DNA from: Acrocarpospora catenulata
Lineage (GTDB): Bacteria > Actinomycetota > Actinomycetes > Streptosporangiales > Streptosporangiaceae
Direction: 5' to 3'
DNA: 64,000 bases
Assembly: GCF_018476525.1 (NCBI RefSeq)
Contig: NZ_JAHCST010000053.1
Span: forward strand, 1 to 64,000
Below, piece after piece: positions 7,250-16,651 of the stretch. A program made the translations under genes and the position numbers. Position 1 is the first letter of the stretch, and each line of letters starts with the position of its first letter. A model generated the notes under the pieces. It saw only the letters and a list, made by a program, of their open reading frames with translations. It searched no databases and was not told where the DNA came from.

Positions 7250-9496
7250 CTACACCACCGCTCCCGTCCCCTCTCTGCGCCGGGCCCGTGGCGCGGGCGG
7301 GTGGGGCGGTGGTTGTTTGTTGTGCTGTTCCAGTTCGATCGCCAGCGGGCCCGCCACCAGTGCGGAGGACGCCGTGCCCGCGACGATGCCGATGATGAGC
7401 GCGACGGCGAAGTCGCGGAGCGTGTCGCCGCCGAAGGCGGCCAGGGCGATCAGGATGAACAGCGCGCCGAGGCCGGTGTTGACCGTGCGCGGGATGGTCT
7501 GCAGGATCGCGCTGTTGACGATGTCAGGGAAGGCGGCGTCGCGCCGTGCCTGCCAGAGTTCGCGTACCCGGTCGAACACCACCACCTTGTCGTTGATCGA
7601 ATAGCCGATGACGGTGAGCATCGCGGCCAGGAAGACCCCGTCCACGGGCTTGCCCAGCCAGGCGAAGGCGCCCAGGACGGCGGCCGTGTCCACGACGAGG
7701 GCGAGCACCGCGGCCGTGCCGAACGTCCACCGGAACCTGAACGCCAGATAGCCGAGCTGGGCGGCCAGCGCCACGCCGAGCGCGATCAGCGCGTTGCGGC
7801 GCAGCTCGTCGCTCAGGCTGGGCCCGATCAGCTCGTCGCGCTGCTTACTCACCTCGCCGAGGCCGGCGTCGAGCGCCTTCTCGATCGCCACCACCTCGTC
7901 GGAGCTGATCTGACCGGCCCGTACGGAGATCAGGTCGCCGGTGACGTGCACCTGCGCCCCCGGATGTCCCGCCTGGCCGACCGCCTGCCGGGCCGCTTCG
8001 GCGGTCACCGGTTGCGCGGCGGTGAACTCGACGACCCGGCCGCCGGTGAACTCGACGCCGAAGTTCAGGCCGTGGACGGCCAGCCCCGCGACCGCGGCGG
8101 CCACCACGGTGGCGGCGACGGCCAGCCAGAGCCTGCCCCGGGCCATCAGGCGCGGGTTCCGCCGGGTCACCCAGGCGCGGACCCGGCTTCCCGTGCCGAT
8201 CCCGGAGAGCCGGGGGCCCGCCCGTTCGATCAGCAGGTGGGTGAGGACGCGGGTGATGACCATCGCCGAGATCAGCGACGCCAGCACGCCGATGGCCAGG
8301 GTCACGCCGAACCCGCGTACCGGTCCCGAGGCCAGCCAGAACAGCAGCGCGGCGGCCAGGAGTGTGGTGATGTTGGAGTCGGCGATGGCGCTCCAGGCGT
8401 TCTTGAACCCCCGGTCCAGCGCGGCGCGCAGCCCGTGCCGCGAGGATCTGGCGTACTCCTCCCTGGCCCGCTCGAACACCAGCACGTTGGCGTCCACCGC
8501 CATGCCGATGGCCAGCACGAACCCGGCCAGCCCCGGCAGCGTGAGCGTCGCGCCCAGCGCCACCAGCGCCGCGTACGAGATGAGCCCGTAGGCGGCGAGC
8601 GCGACGACCGCGAGCACCCCCGACAGCCGGTAGACCACGCCGATGAACAGCGCGGTGAGCAGCACGCCGACGATGCCGGCCTTGGCGCTGGCCTCGATGG
8701 CCTCCGCGCCCAGCGTGGGGCCGACCGTGCGCTGCTCGATCAGGCTGAGCGGCACGGGCAGCGCGCCCCCCTTGATGAGCATGGCCAGGTCCTGCGCCTC
8801 CTTGGCGGTGAAGGAGCCGGTGATCTGGGTTGATCCTCCGGGTATGCCCACGCCGCACCCCACGCTGGTGTGCACCTGGGGCGAGGAGATGATCTCGTTG
8901 TCGAGCACGATCGCGGTACGCCGCCGGGGATCCCCGGGACTCTCGCAGGCGGCCGCGCCGGTCAGTTCCTGCCAGGTCCTGGCGTCGCGGAAGTCGACGG
9001 TGACGAACCAGCCCGGTCCCTGCTGGGGATCGGTACGCGCGCCGGCGTCGGTCACCCCGTCGCCGGTGATCGCGGCAGGGGCGAGCCGGAGCGGCACGCC
9101 CGACTCGTCCGCCAGGACCTGCCCGTCCTGGCCCGCGGTGTCGGCCTGGCCGAGCACGGGGTGAATGCTGAGTTGCGCGGTCTTGCCGATGACCTCGGCG
9201 GCCTGGCGCGGGTCGAGGACGCCGGGCAGTTCGACGATGATCCGGCGCTCGCCGGAGCGGACCAGGACCGGGTCGACCACGCCGAGCGCGTCGGCCCGCC
9301 GCCGCAGCACGTCCAGCGCCCGGTCGGCCGACTCGGCGTCGGCCTTGACCGTCGGCGAGTCGCGGGTCTCGAAGACCAGTTGGGTGCCGCCGCGCAGGTC
9401 CAGGCCCAGGCGTGGCGACATGGTGAGAGTGACAAGCGATGCGGTGGCGACGACAGCGCACGCCACCACCGCGCGCCACATGGGCGCACGTGACAT
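7250..9496 (-). CDS. secDF: Protein translocase subunit SecDF (SecD-SecF fusion)
   Basis: About 748 residues. This membrane-embedded accessory of the Sec translocon uses the proton gradient to pull exported proteins. The SecD half begins with one membrane segment (AVVACAVVATASLVTL), then GLDLRGGTQLVFETRD, the large extracytoplasmic P1 region, and the membrane bundle (GFVLAIGMAVDANVLVFERAREE). The SecF half restarts at GLNFGVEFTGGRVVEFTA and carries VIGYSINDKVVVFDRVREL. I chose the ATG at 9496 because GGAGG precedes it; a GTG four codons upstream would overlap that site. Many actinomycetes carry separate secD/secF beside yajC plus an additional fused copy. The lack of a yajC or ruv neighbourhood suggests this is the additional copy. 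Confidence 0.92.
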   Translation of the reverse strand: MSRAPMWRAVVACAVVATASLVTLTMSPRLGLDLRGGTQLVFETRDSPTVKADAESADRALDVLRRRADALGVVDPVLVRSGERRIIVELPGVLDPRQAAEVIGKTAQLSIHPVLGQADTAGQDGQVLADESGVPLRLAPAAITGDGVTDAGARTDPQQGPGWFVTVDFRDARTWQELTGAAACESPGDPRRRTAIVLDNEIISSPQVHTSVGCGVGIPGGSTQITGSFTAKEAQDLAMLIKGGALPVPLSLIEQRTVGPTLGAEAIEASAKAGIVGVLLTALFIGVVYRLSGVLAVVALAAYGLISYAALVALGATLTLPGLAGFVLAIGMAVDANVLVFERAREEYARSSRHGLRAALDRGFKNAWSAIADSNITTLLAAALLFWLASGPVRGFGVTLAIGVLASLISAMVITRVLTHLLIERAGPRLSGIGTGSRVRAWVTRRNPRLMARGRLWLAVAATVVAAAVAGLAVHGLNFGVEFTGGRVVEFTAAQPVTAEAARQAVGQAGHPGAQVHVTGDLISVRAGQISSDEVVAIEKALDAGLGEVSKQRDELIGPSLSDELRRNALIALGVALAAQLGYLAFRFRWTFGTAAVLALVVDTAAVLGAFAWLGKPVDGVFLAAMLTVIGYSINDKVVVFDRVRELWQARRDAAFPDIVNSAILQTIPRTVNTGLGALFILIALAAFGGDTLRDFAVALIIGIVAGTASSALVAGPLAIELEQHNKQPPPHPPAPRARRREGTGAVV

Positions 9497-9533
9497 GGAA
9501 GCCTCCACAGGCTGTCAGAAGAAAAAGGGGATG

Positions 9534-9872
9534 TCAGCGCGTTGTGGAGGGTGGCGCACGGGCGCCGGCCGCCCCGTGGTCCGGCCGTGGCGCGGCCGGG
9601 GCGGGCGTGGTCGCGATGGTGATCGGCCGTGGCGTGCCGTCGGGCGCCCAGGCGGGCGGCAGGACGGCCTGCCCTCCGGCCAGGGTGGGCGCGCCCGAGC
9701 TGGGGTGCAGCCGGGGCAGGACCTCGTCCACCTGGTGGACGGCGGAGTCTCCCGAGCCGACTGAGCCGACCGCGTGCATCTGGACGGCCGGCCGGTGGGC
9801 GTCGTGCTGGATGTCGGTGAGCGTGAAAACCGCCAGCAGGAGGAGCACAACGGCGGGCAGTCTGCCGCGCAT
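9534..9872 (-). CDS. Small membrane-anchored or secreted protein, function unknown
   Basis: 112 residues starting at the ATG preceded by GGGGAGGAGGG. Residues 1-20 (MRGRLPAVVLLLLAVFTLTD) form a signal peptide or single membrane anchor with no lipobox. The remainder is low-complexity, Pro/Ala-rich and contains several His (DIQHDAHRPAVQMHAVG). It ends 37 bases before secDF and is probably co-transcribed with it. I recognise no domain. The size and topology would allow a role at the cell surface or with the translocon, but nothing in the sequence demonstrates this. Confidence 0.6.
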   Translation of the reverse strand: MRGRLPAVVLLLLAVFTLTDIQHDAHRPAVQMHAVGSVGSGDSAVHQVDEVLPRLHPSSGAPTLAGGQAVLPPAWAPDGTPRPITIATTPAPAAPRPDHGAAGARAPPSTTR

Positions 9873-9985
9873 CTCCCCTCCTCCCCCTTGGCGGGTATTG
9901 GCGGCCACCGTACCCCAGCCCGGTGACATACGCACCGAGCGGCGGAAACATGTCTTTTCCGGATGCCTGGGTTATGGTCGGCCTT

Positions 9986-10354
9986 ATGACGAGGGGACTA
10001 CGCCGATCCGCGGGAGGGCCTGTCGCGCTCTCCGGCGTGATGGGTCTGGTCCTGCTGTCGTTGCTGCTGACGGTCGCCGCCTACAGCGGTGGCGTCACCC
10101 GGTGGCCTGGCCCGGGTGCCGCCACGACGTGGAGCATCGGCCCGGGGGACGCGCAGCTGTCCAGCCTGCCGCCGCAGACCGCGAGCGGCCGTGAGCACCA
10201 TGTGCTGTCGCTCTGGCCGCCCCTGCGCGGGGAGCGGCACAGCCAGGCCCACCTCCCGCTGCTGCCCTCGCCCGGCACGAACGCCGAGCGGATCCGCGAT
10301 CCCCAGCAGCCCGCGCATCGCGACGTAGGGTCACGCAGCCCGCCGCTGCTCTAG
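9986..10354 (+). CDS. Small membrane-anchored protein, function unknown
   Basis: 122 residues from the ATG at 9986. A basic N-terminus (MTRGLRRS) is followed by one membrane segment (VALSGVMGLVLLSLLLTVAAYSGG) and a Pro/His-containing extracytoplasmic tail (REHHVLSLWPPLRGERHSQAH). It resembles its divergent neighbour (9534-9872) in architecture, though not clearly in sequence. No Shine-Dalgarno is visible; TATGGT at 9974-9979 lies about seven bases before the ATG, so transcription may start at or near the start codon (leaderless mRNA). Earlier in-frame starts at 9923 or 9974 would place the promoter inside the gene. Existence is plausible, not certain. Confidence 0.45.
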   Translation: MTRGLRRSAGGPVALSGVMGLVLLSLLLTVAAYSGGVTRWPGPGAATTWSIGPGDAQLSSLPPQTASGREHHVLSLWPPLRGERHSQAHLPLLPSPGTNAERIRDPQQPAHRDVGSRSPPLL

Positions 10355-10547
10355 CCGGCACCTCTTCGATTCGCTGTCTCCACCGGGTACCCGTCGCAAG
10401 TCGCGCGGACCCGGTCCTTTGACGTCCACCAGCTGGTTCCGCGACCAGCGCTGCCGTGCTGCCCACGCGCACGCCTCACCGAGACAGCTACCCGGCCATC
10501 GAGCCGTCTTTTGGGCTTCCCATCGTCAGTAGAGAGGGATCTTCAGC

Positions 10548-10889
10548 ATGACCACCACCGACGGAACGTCTCACCTCAGCACCGTGCAGCTCCAGTCGCT
10601 GCGTGAGGACCTCCAGGAGCAGCTGGACCGGCGCACCCGCCACCTGATCGGCCTCCAGGCCGAGGCGGAGGAGAGCAACGGAGGCGAGGACACCTACCAG
10701 GAACTGCTCGTCTCCCTCAGCGCCGCCGATCGCGCCATCGCCGAACTCACCCAGGCGCTGACCCGGATCAACGTAGGCACCTACGGCCGCTGCGGCCACT
10801 GCGCGACCGGCATTCCGTTCGAACGCCTCAAGATCCGGCCGCTGGCCCGCTTCTGCATCAACTGCCAGCGCCGGTACGAAGCCGCCTGA
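10548..10889 (+). CDS. TraR/DksA-family zinc-finger protein
   Basis: 113 residues. The N-terminal half is an alpha-helical coiled coil (LSTVQLQSLREDLQEQLDRR through DRAIAELTQALTRI). The C-terminal half is a four-cysteine zinc finger: CGHC, then GIPFERLKIRPLARF, then CINC. DksA/TraR proteins reach into the RNA polymerase secondary channel through the coiled coil. Actinobacterial homologues of this size are common and mostly uncharacterised. It stands alone, is followed by a strong hairpin, and converges on a secreted-peptide gene. Confidence 0.85.
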   Translation: MTTTDGTSHLSTVQLQSLREDLQEQLDRRTRHLIGLQAEAEESNGGEDTYQELLVSLSAADRAIAELTQALTRINVGTYGRCGHCATGIPFERLKIRPLARFCINCQRRYEAA

Positions 10890-10896
10890 CAAGCCG

Positions 10897-10934
10897 ACAG
10901 GTGGTGGCAGCGCGATGCCGCTGCCACCACCTGT
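10897..10934. terminator. Bidirectional 16-bp perfect hairpin terminator
   Basis: Arms ACAGGTGGTGGCAGCG and CGCTGCCACCACCTGT pair perfectly across a six-base loop, directly between the converging DksA-like and secreted-peptide genes. There is no U-tract. Confidence 0.75.
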
Positions 10935-10945
10935 CCCGGGAATCG

Positions 10946-11164
10946 TTACGGGACGCTCCAGAGGAACCAGAGGTTGTACTGGTACTCGCAGTGATACCAG
11001 ACCCAGAGCCCGTTCTGGACGCCGTAGTCGCCGTACCGGTAGCAGTCGTACGAGGAGTAGTAGACGTTTCGAAGAGTGTCAGCCTGCGCGGGCGCCACGC
11101 CCACGCCCATCACCAGTCCGCCGGCCAAAGCTCCCGCGGCGACCAGCTTTCCAACCTTGCGCAT
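10946..11164 (-). CDS. Small secreted Tyr/Trp-rich protein
   Basis: 72 residues starting at an ATG preceded by AGGAGG. A Sec signal peptide covers about residues 1-29 (basic MRKVGK, a hydrophobic Gly/Val/Ala core, then APAQA as a signal-peptidase I site). The mature part, about 43 residues, has ten Tyr, four Trp and two Cys (YYSSYDCYRYGDYG; VWYHCEYQYNLWFLWSVP), so one disulfide is likely. It is a known type of small actinobacterial exoprotein without an assigned family that I can name. It could be a surface-active, antimicrobial or developmental peptide; no immunity or transport gene adjoins it. Confidence 0.7.
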   Translation of the reverse strand: MRKVGKLVAAGALAGGLVMGVGVAPAQADTLRNVYYSSYDCYRYGDYGVQNGLWVWYHCEYQYNLWFLWSVP

Positions 11165-11238
11165 CCATCCTCCTGCGAGCGGACGACGTGCCGGGGTTTC
11201 CTCTGCGAGCATCGCCGCGCGGGCAATCCGAATCCAGC

Positions 11239-12687
11239 TCACGTCCACCGGCCGTGCGCCCACAGGGGACGTGACCTGGAGCGGTCCGGACTACAGGCAG
11301 CCCGCCGCCTGAAACTTCCAAAGCCCCCCATGACGGTCTGGAGTGCGTCGGCGGCGTCCTGGTGGAGCGGGACGACGCGTTCGGTGTAGGTTTTACGGCC
11401 GGGCAGTCGCAGCCGTGGGGTCCCGTCGGGATAGTGGTCCAGGCAGCCGAGCGGTAGGTGCCGGATCTCGTCGCGGCGGGCTCCGGACCAGCGGGCGATC
11501 AGCAGGGCAGCGCGCTGGAACGGGCAGGTGATCTGGTTGATGACCGGCATCACCAGGTCAAGTTCGCGGTCGGGGATGAAGCGGGGAATCCGCTGCGGCA
11601 GACGGGGTGTGTCGCGAGGGGTGATCGGCGCGTAGCCGGGAATGTCGTCGTACTCCCAGGCGGCGGCGTCGCGGAACATCAGCGATAGGGCAGAGATCCG
11701 CTGGTGACGGGTGACCGACCCCAGCGGCTGTCCCGTCTTCTCGGCCGGGGTCTCGGCGAGCGACTCCGACCAGGCCAGGCAGTGGTCGCGGGTGACATCG
11801 GCATAGGAGACGACGTTGGGGTGGTGTTGGGCGAGCCACTCGCCGAACTTGCGAAGCGCGAGTTCCAGCTTCTCCACGGTGATGGGCGCGTCGGTCAGCC
11901 GACGGGCGGCCAGCCATTTATCGGCCACTGCCTGCATCCGGGGAGGCAGCACCAGCGGCGGCTTCCAGGACGGCATGAGCTTGCGTGGCTGGGTGGCGAT
12001 CTGGCCGCGGTGGAACAGCACCACCTGCAACTGATGCAGGTGAGTGATCCACTGCTTGGCGGCGTTGTCGCGGTAGTTCTCCGCCGAGGGATAGAACACG
12101 TGCAGGTCGTCGCGTTCGCTAAACAGCCGTACGGCCTCCAATGCTTCGGTGATGTGGTCTTCGGTGATCTCGCTGGCGTGCTGGATGCCGGTGTGCAGCG
12201 CGATCCGTCCAACCGTCCACCGCATCGCCTGCCGCGCTGAACTGCGGCTGTAGCCGAGCCCGGTGGCCTCCTCGATCAGTTCGCCGGCACCCAGGTCGCT
12301 GCCCATCTCGACGGCGGCGTCGTCGACCCGGATCTGCCCGGCACCGAACATCCACGCGTAGTCGAAGGTCACGTAGCCGCGCAGTCCCAGGAACAGCAGG
12401 TAGGGGCGGGCCTGGAACGAGATCGGGTGGGACAGGGTCTTCTTCGTCTCACCCGGGAGGCGGCCCACCCGTTCCGGGAGCGGGGCGGCGAACCAGCCGC
12501 TCATCTTCGGCCAGGCAGCCTTGAACGTCCGGTAGTAGCGGATCTTGTCGTTGCGGTAGCTGGGGTGGATGTCCTGTCCGCGAACGAAGCCGAGGTACTC
12601 GGCTTCGGGACAGTGCCGTCGCCGGGGCCTGCCCGCCGAGGCGAGCGAGGTGGCGGCGAGAGCAGCGGCGGAGACACGCCCGGCCAT
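11239..12687 (-). pseudogene. Tyrosine recombinase, second subunit of a Tn554/RIT-type pair, C-terminally truncated
   Basis: 482-codon frame. It has a long N-terminal region (YLGFVRGQDIHPSYRNDKIR), a core-binding domain (EKLELALRKFGEWLAQHHPN), and the start of the catalytic domain with the first Arg in ARWSGARRDEIRHLPLGCLD. Recognisable homology stops near DAADALQTVM (about 11333), before the HxxR box and the nucleophilic Tyr. The final residues (GSFRRRAACSPDRSR) look like read-through into foreign sequence, so the protein should be inactive. It begins one base into the stop of the upstream recombinase (TGATG), a two-recombinase operon typical of Tn554-like or RIT elements. A third small gene, expected after it, is missing. 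Confidence 0.75.
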
Positions 12688-13819
12688 CAGGCCTGCCCGC
12701 TCTCATGGCCGAGCGCCCTGTGGTAGTCGGTGACCACGGCCGGATCGGACACTCGGGTGTAGATGCGGGTGGACTCGGGAGAGGCGTGTCCGAGTCTCTT
12801 CTGCAAGGTCAGCTCCCGCATACCGCCCTCCCACATGGCGGTGGCGTGCGTGTGCCGGCAGGCGTGCGGGGTCACCCACGGTTCCCGGATCCCGGCCCGC
12901 GTCGTGGCGCGGGTGAACATCTTCACCAGCCCGTCGTAGCTCAGCGCCTCCAGCCGCCGCCCGCCGCGTCCACCGATCAGGAACACCAGGGGGCTGTCGG
13001 TGTCGGCGGGGCGCTCCTGCATCACGTAGGCGCTGAGCGTGGCCAGCGTCTCGGGTTCGTGCAGGTCGACGACCCGCTCATAGCGGGACTTGGAGCGTGC
13101 GCCCTTGGGATGGTCGTCACGGTGACGTACGACCACGCGTCGGCGGCCGTAGGCGAGGTCCTCCAAGTGCAGGCCGAGGACCTCACCGGGTCGCAGCCCG
13201 CCCTGCAGCATCAACAGCACGATCGCTCGGTCTCGCAGGCTGCGAAGCTGCTCCAGCAGCGCCGCCACCTGGGCCTTGCTCAGCGGCCGCGGCACCCGCT
13301 GCACCGTCTTGACCCGCACCGCGCGACGGACCGGCCGTTGCAGGCTTGCCCGGCCCATGAACGGTCGGTGACGCTCGGGCACCCGCTGCAGGGCCGGGTC
13401 CGGCCGCTTCTCGATCGGGTTCAGCCGGTCGAACAACCCGGCCAGGATCACGTATTCGTAGAAGGAGGTGACCGCGGCGAGAATCCGGTTTACGGTGCTG
13501 GGCGCCAGCCTCGTCGCCGGGCCGTCGGCATCGACCACAACCGTCAGCATCATCCGCTGGCGAGGCCTGCGCGACGGCACCGATCGCAGGTATTCCAGCA
13601 GCGCGATCGAGTGCCGAGGCGCGAACTCCCGCCAGGTCAGGCCGTCACGAGCGAAGAACCGCCACAGATGGCGTAGGCGTAAGAGACCAGCGTGTTGGGC
13701 GAGCAGTCCCGGGCCGCCAGGAACCGCAGGAACCCCGAGACGACCTCGATCGGCTCGCCGACATCGTCGAGCAGGTCGACCTGCCGTGAGCCGTCCTCGC
13801 CGTGCTGCCGTACCAGCAC
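12687..13819 (-). pseudogene. Tyrosine recombinase/integrase, first subunit, frameshifted
   Basis: The intact catalytic part (about 297 codons below 13580) contains GGLRPGEVLGLHLEDL (first Arg), HACRHTHATAMWEGG (HxxR), LGHASPESTRIYTRV (LGH and nucleophilic Tyr). The N-terminal core-binding domain is in another frame (IEVVSGFLRFLAARDCSPNTLVSY), starting at a GTG at 13819 with GGGGAGG upstream. The two frames meet near 13650-13670, where SYAYAICGGSS should read SYAY..LRHLWRFFARDGL; several bases appear lost. If the downstream frame were translated alone from 13580 it would lack DNA-clamping residues. It directly abuts a truncated Tn3 transposase, so the element probably inserted there. Confidence 0.78.
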
Positions 13820-13916
13820 AGACACCTCCCCAACAGGCCCACTCGATCCCCGCTCAACCGGACGTATCCTGGTGCCAGCGGGGCGAGTGGGACAATAGGT
13901 GTCCATGTAACAACAA

Positions 13917-16271
13917 GGCCGTGGGAGTCGACGTAGTTGCCCTCCACGGTCATCGTGGCGCCATGCCGGATGGCGCCCTCGACCATGGCGTGCACCTCCG
14001 AAGCCGAGGCGCGCAGCGTCTGGGAGTGCACCACCATCGAGCCGCGCTCCACGTGCCAGTAGATGAGGATGCCGCGGCCGCCGTAGCGCGAATGCCATTC
14101 GGTGAAGATGTTCTCATCGAAGGCGCGCACGTGCGTGGAGTCGGAGGCCAGCGTGGTCATGGCCTGCCCCCACAGTCCCGCATCCCGGGCGGCGAAGGTC
14201 GTGTCGGCGATGGCCACCGCGATCTGCCGGGCGATCTGCGGGGTCAGATACCGGCGCCGCACGTAGCGGATCTCGTCCTCGCTGTGGGTGTGGCCGCCGC
14301 CGGAGGCCACCGCCCGGATCCCGGCGTTGGTGCCGTAGGCATAGATGGCCAGCATCAGCCGCTCGGCCAGCACCCGCGGCGCCAGGCTGGAGCTGCCGGC
14401 CACCGAGGTGACCGCGTCCAGGCAGCCGGTGCGCAGCACCGCCTCCTTGAGCATGTCGATCAGCGGAACCGCGCCCCACCGCCGGCTCACCTCCGCCTTG
14501 ATCGCACGCAGATTACGCGGCTCCGGCGCCGCCTCCAGTTTGGTCAGCTTGATCGCCCCTGAGGCGCGCTCGGCGATCTGCACCCAGGCCAGCCGGGGCA
14601 GCACCCGCTCCAGCGCCTCCAGCTCCCGCCGCATCTCCGCCTTCAGCTCGCCGATGAAGGCGGCCGGGTCCAGCGGCTTGCGCAGCTCCGCATAGTGCTC
14701 CAGGCGGCGCGCGGAGAAATCGGCGGGCAGATCCTCCTCCGGGTCGCGGAAGGAGTGCGCGCCCACCACCCAGATCTCCTTGCACCGCAGCGCGTCCCGC
14801 AGCGCCTGGAAGGTGACGATCTCATACACCATCCGCACCGCCCGCCGCTGGCCGCGCTTGTCGTTGCGGAAGACCAGGCCCTCCCACCCCCCGGCCGTGC
14901 CGCGATGCTCCGGCACGCTCTCCGCCAGCGGATAGTAGGAGGTGTTTCCCGCTTTGGCGTGGCGGCGGATCAGCTCCAGCGCACGGATAACCGGCTGGAA
15001 GGCGGTGTTGCCGCAGCGGAACTCCAGCGTCTCCAGCAACGCGATCAGGCCCCGGCGGTAGTGGTTGGTGTAGGAGGCGCGCAGCGTGGTCTGCACCATC
15101 GTGCGGTAGATGGGCCCCTTGGTCTTGAACTCGTGCACCAGCTCCCGCAGCGTCCGCTCACCGCCCCGGACCGCCGGGAAGATCACCTCCCGCACCGGGC
15201 CCTCCGGCCGCTCCAGCGCCGCGTCGGCGAGATGGAACAGGATGTCCTCCTTGCCGCTCACCCGCTTGAACGCGTTGACCAGCTCCTTGGTCACCTTGCT
15301 GTCGGTCCGGGCCTTGATCCGGTGCACCGTGGCGATCAGCAGCTCCACCAGCGCGTCGGTGATCTCCCACTGCCGCTCGTGCAGCAGCGCCGCCAGCAGC
15401 AGGACCGCGAGTTCGGGTGGGTGGGTGCGCAGATGCGAGGGCGCCTCCACCGCCGCCCGCGCCCGCAGCCCGCCAGCACCTTGGGCGCCACGTCGGCGAA
15501 CAGGCCCGCCGGCAGCCCGACCGCCCGCACCGCCTCCAGCTTGCGGATCTCGGTCATCATCGACTCCAGGCTCACATTGCCCGGCGCCGCCTTGATGAAC
15601 GCCAGCAGGCCGGCCTCCTCCTCATCCTCCCCAGCCACGACAGAGTGACCGCCGCCAGCCGAGGGCTGCGGGGCCGCGCCGGCCGCCCGCGCCTGAATCC
15701 GCTGGTCCACCTCGGTGATGCCCGCCAGGGCGCAGATCCGCCGGGTGGTCTCCACCGGAAGCCGGGAGATGATCCGCACCGACCAGGTCGACTCCGTCTG
15801 GCGCAGCGCCGAGGCCACGATCCGGGAGATCCGGCCCGGAGTGGGCGGCTCCAGCCGCTCCCGCCGCAGATGCTTCATCAGCTCCTCCCGGACCCGGTCG
15901 GGCCGCCGCTCGGCGTGCGCCACGTTCTCGGCCAGCCACATCCCGAGCTTGTCGGCATCGGCGGCCGTGCATGTGCGGAAACCGAGGTGGGCGCGGATCT
16001 GGCTGCGGTGGTATTCGATCGTCGATCCGGACCACTCGTAGGAGGCCAGTTCCGAGGCCGCCACGTTGACCTGCTTGGCGACGTGCTCGACGGCTTCGTC
16101 TGACAGCTCGCCGCGGCCGCGCGGGAACCGGCCGTACCGGGTGTAGAACTTGAGCAAGATCACGAAGGTGAGGCGGGTGGCACCGCGTTTCCCGGCGATC
16201 AGATCACGTTCCTCGTCCAGGATCGTCCAGTGCTCGACCAGTTCATCGATGTCCATCGGGGCACGCGCCAT
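13917..16271 (-). pseudogene. tnpA: Tn3-family transposase TnpA, frameshifted and truncated
   Basis: The N-terminal frame starts at the ATG at 16271 (MDIDELVEHWTILDEERDLI; GATRLTFVILLKFYTRYGRF) and runs to LFADVAPKVLAG. A loss of about one base near 15465 moves the reading into a second frame that continues EAPSHLRTHPPELAVLL to ASDSTHVRAFDENIFTEWHS. It breaks off at NYVDSHGL near 13917, where the DDE-domain continuation of the family (about the last 200 residues) should follow. Full-length TnpA is around 1000 residues; only about 780 are represented. The break coincides with the start of the tyrosine-recombinase element. The region from 16271 to about 16354 would hold the terminal inverted repeat, but no partner end survives. 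Confidence 0.85.
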
Positions 16272-16353
16272 GACGGCTCAGCATCAACGAGCCAGGTCAC
16301 AAAAACAAGATCATCCCGGTTTGGGGCGTGTGACAGCGTTCTTACCGGCACCC

Positions 16354-16651
16354 CTAGAAGGCGTCCTCGCGAAAGCCGGCCTGCGGCCAGTCCGACATCG
16401 ACGTCTTCGAGTTCGCCGAAGCCTTCGCGGCCCTGTGCCTCCGCTTCCGCCGCGACCTCGGCGCGGGCACGGACCGCCTGAACCCCTGGGGCGGCACCAT
16501 CGCCATGGGACACGCTTTCGGCGCCACCGGCGCGATCCTGCTCGGCCAGGTCGTCGACATCCTCGAACACACCGGCGGCCGCTACGGCATCGCCTCCGTC
16601 TCCGGCGCGGCAGGACTCGGCGTCGCCGTCCTGGTCGAGCGAATCTCCTGA
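16354..16651 (+). pseudogene. Acetyl-CoA acetyltransferase (thiolase), C-terminal remnant
   Basis: The last roughly 98 codons of a thiolase. LEGVLAKAGLR is followed, after a one-base frame change near 16382, by QSDIDVFEFAEAFAAL, then NPWGGTIAMGHAFGATGA (the GH.xGATG active-site loop) and ASVSGAAGLGVAVLVERIS and a stop at 16649. The N-terminal two thirds, including the nucleophilic Cys, are gone, apparently cut off by the Tn3 insertion. It cannot be functional. It shows that a fatty-acid or acyl-CoA gene existed at this end of the catabolic block before the mobile elements arrived. Confidence 0.8.

Larger units (their letters stand above)
11239..16354. mobile_element. Nested remnant: Tn554/RIT-like recombinase pair inside a Tn3-family element
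   Basis: All three recombinase/transposase genes run on the minus strand and each is broken. The Tn3 transposase stops where the recombinase pair begins (about 13917), and the second recombinase stops about 11333, beyond which unrelated chromosomal DNA resumes. The simplest history is insertion of a recombinase-type element into Tn3 tnpA, followed by a deletion that removed the left halves of both elements. The right edge is placed near 16354, where thiolase-coding sequence begins. The exact left limit is uncertain. Confidence 0.6.

Noticed and set aside
10355-10547. Possible small gene or RNA between the membrane protein and the DksA-like gene
   Set aside because: No start with a ribosome-binding site, no coding signal and no convincing conserved RNA structure was visible.
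16317-16354. Tn3-type terminal inverted repeat at the right end of the element (GGGGTGCCGG read on the minus strand)
   Set aside because: It starts with GGGG as Tn3 ends do, but the other end is deleted, so no matching repeat or five-base target duplication can be shown.
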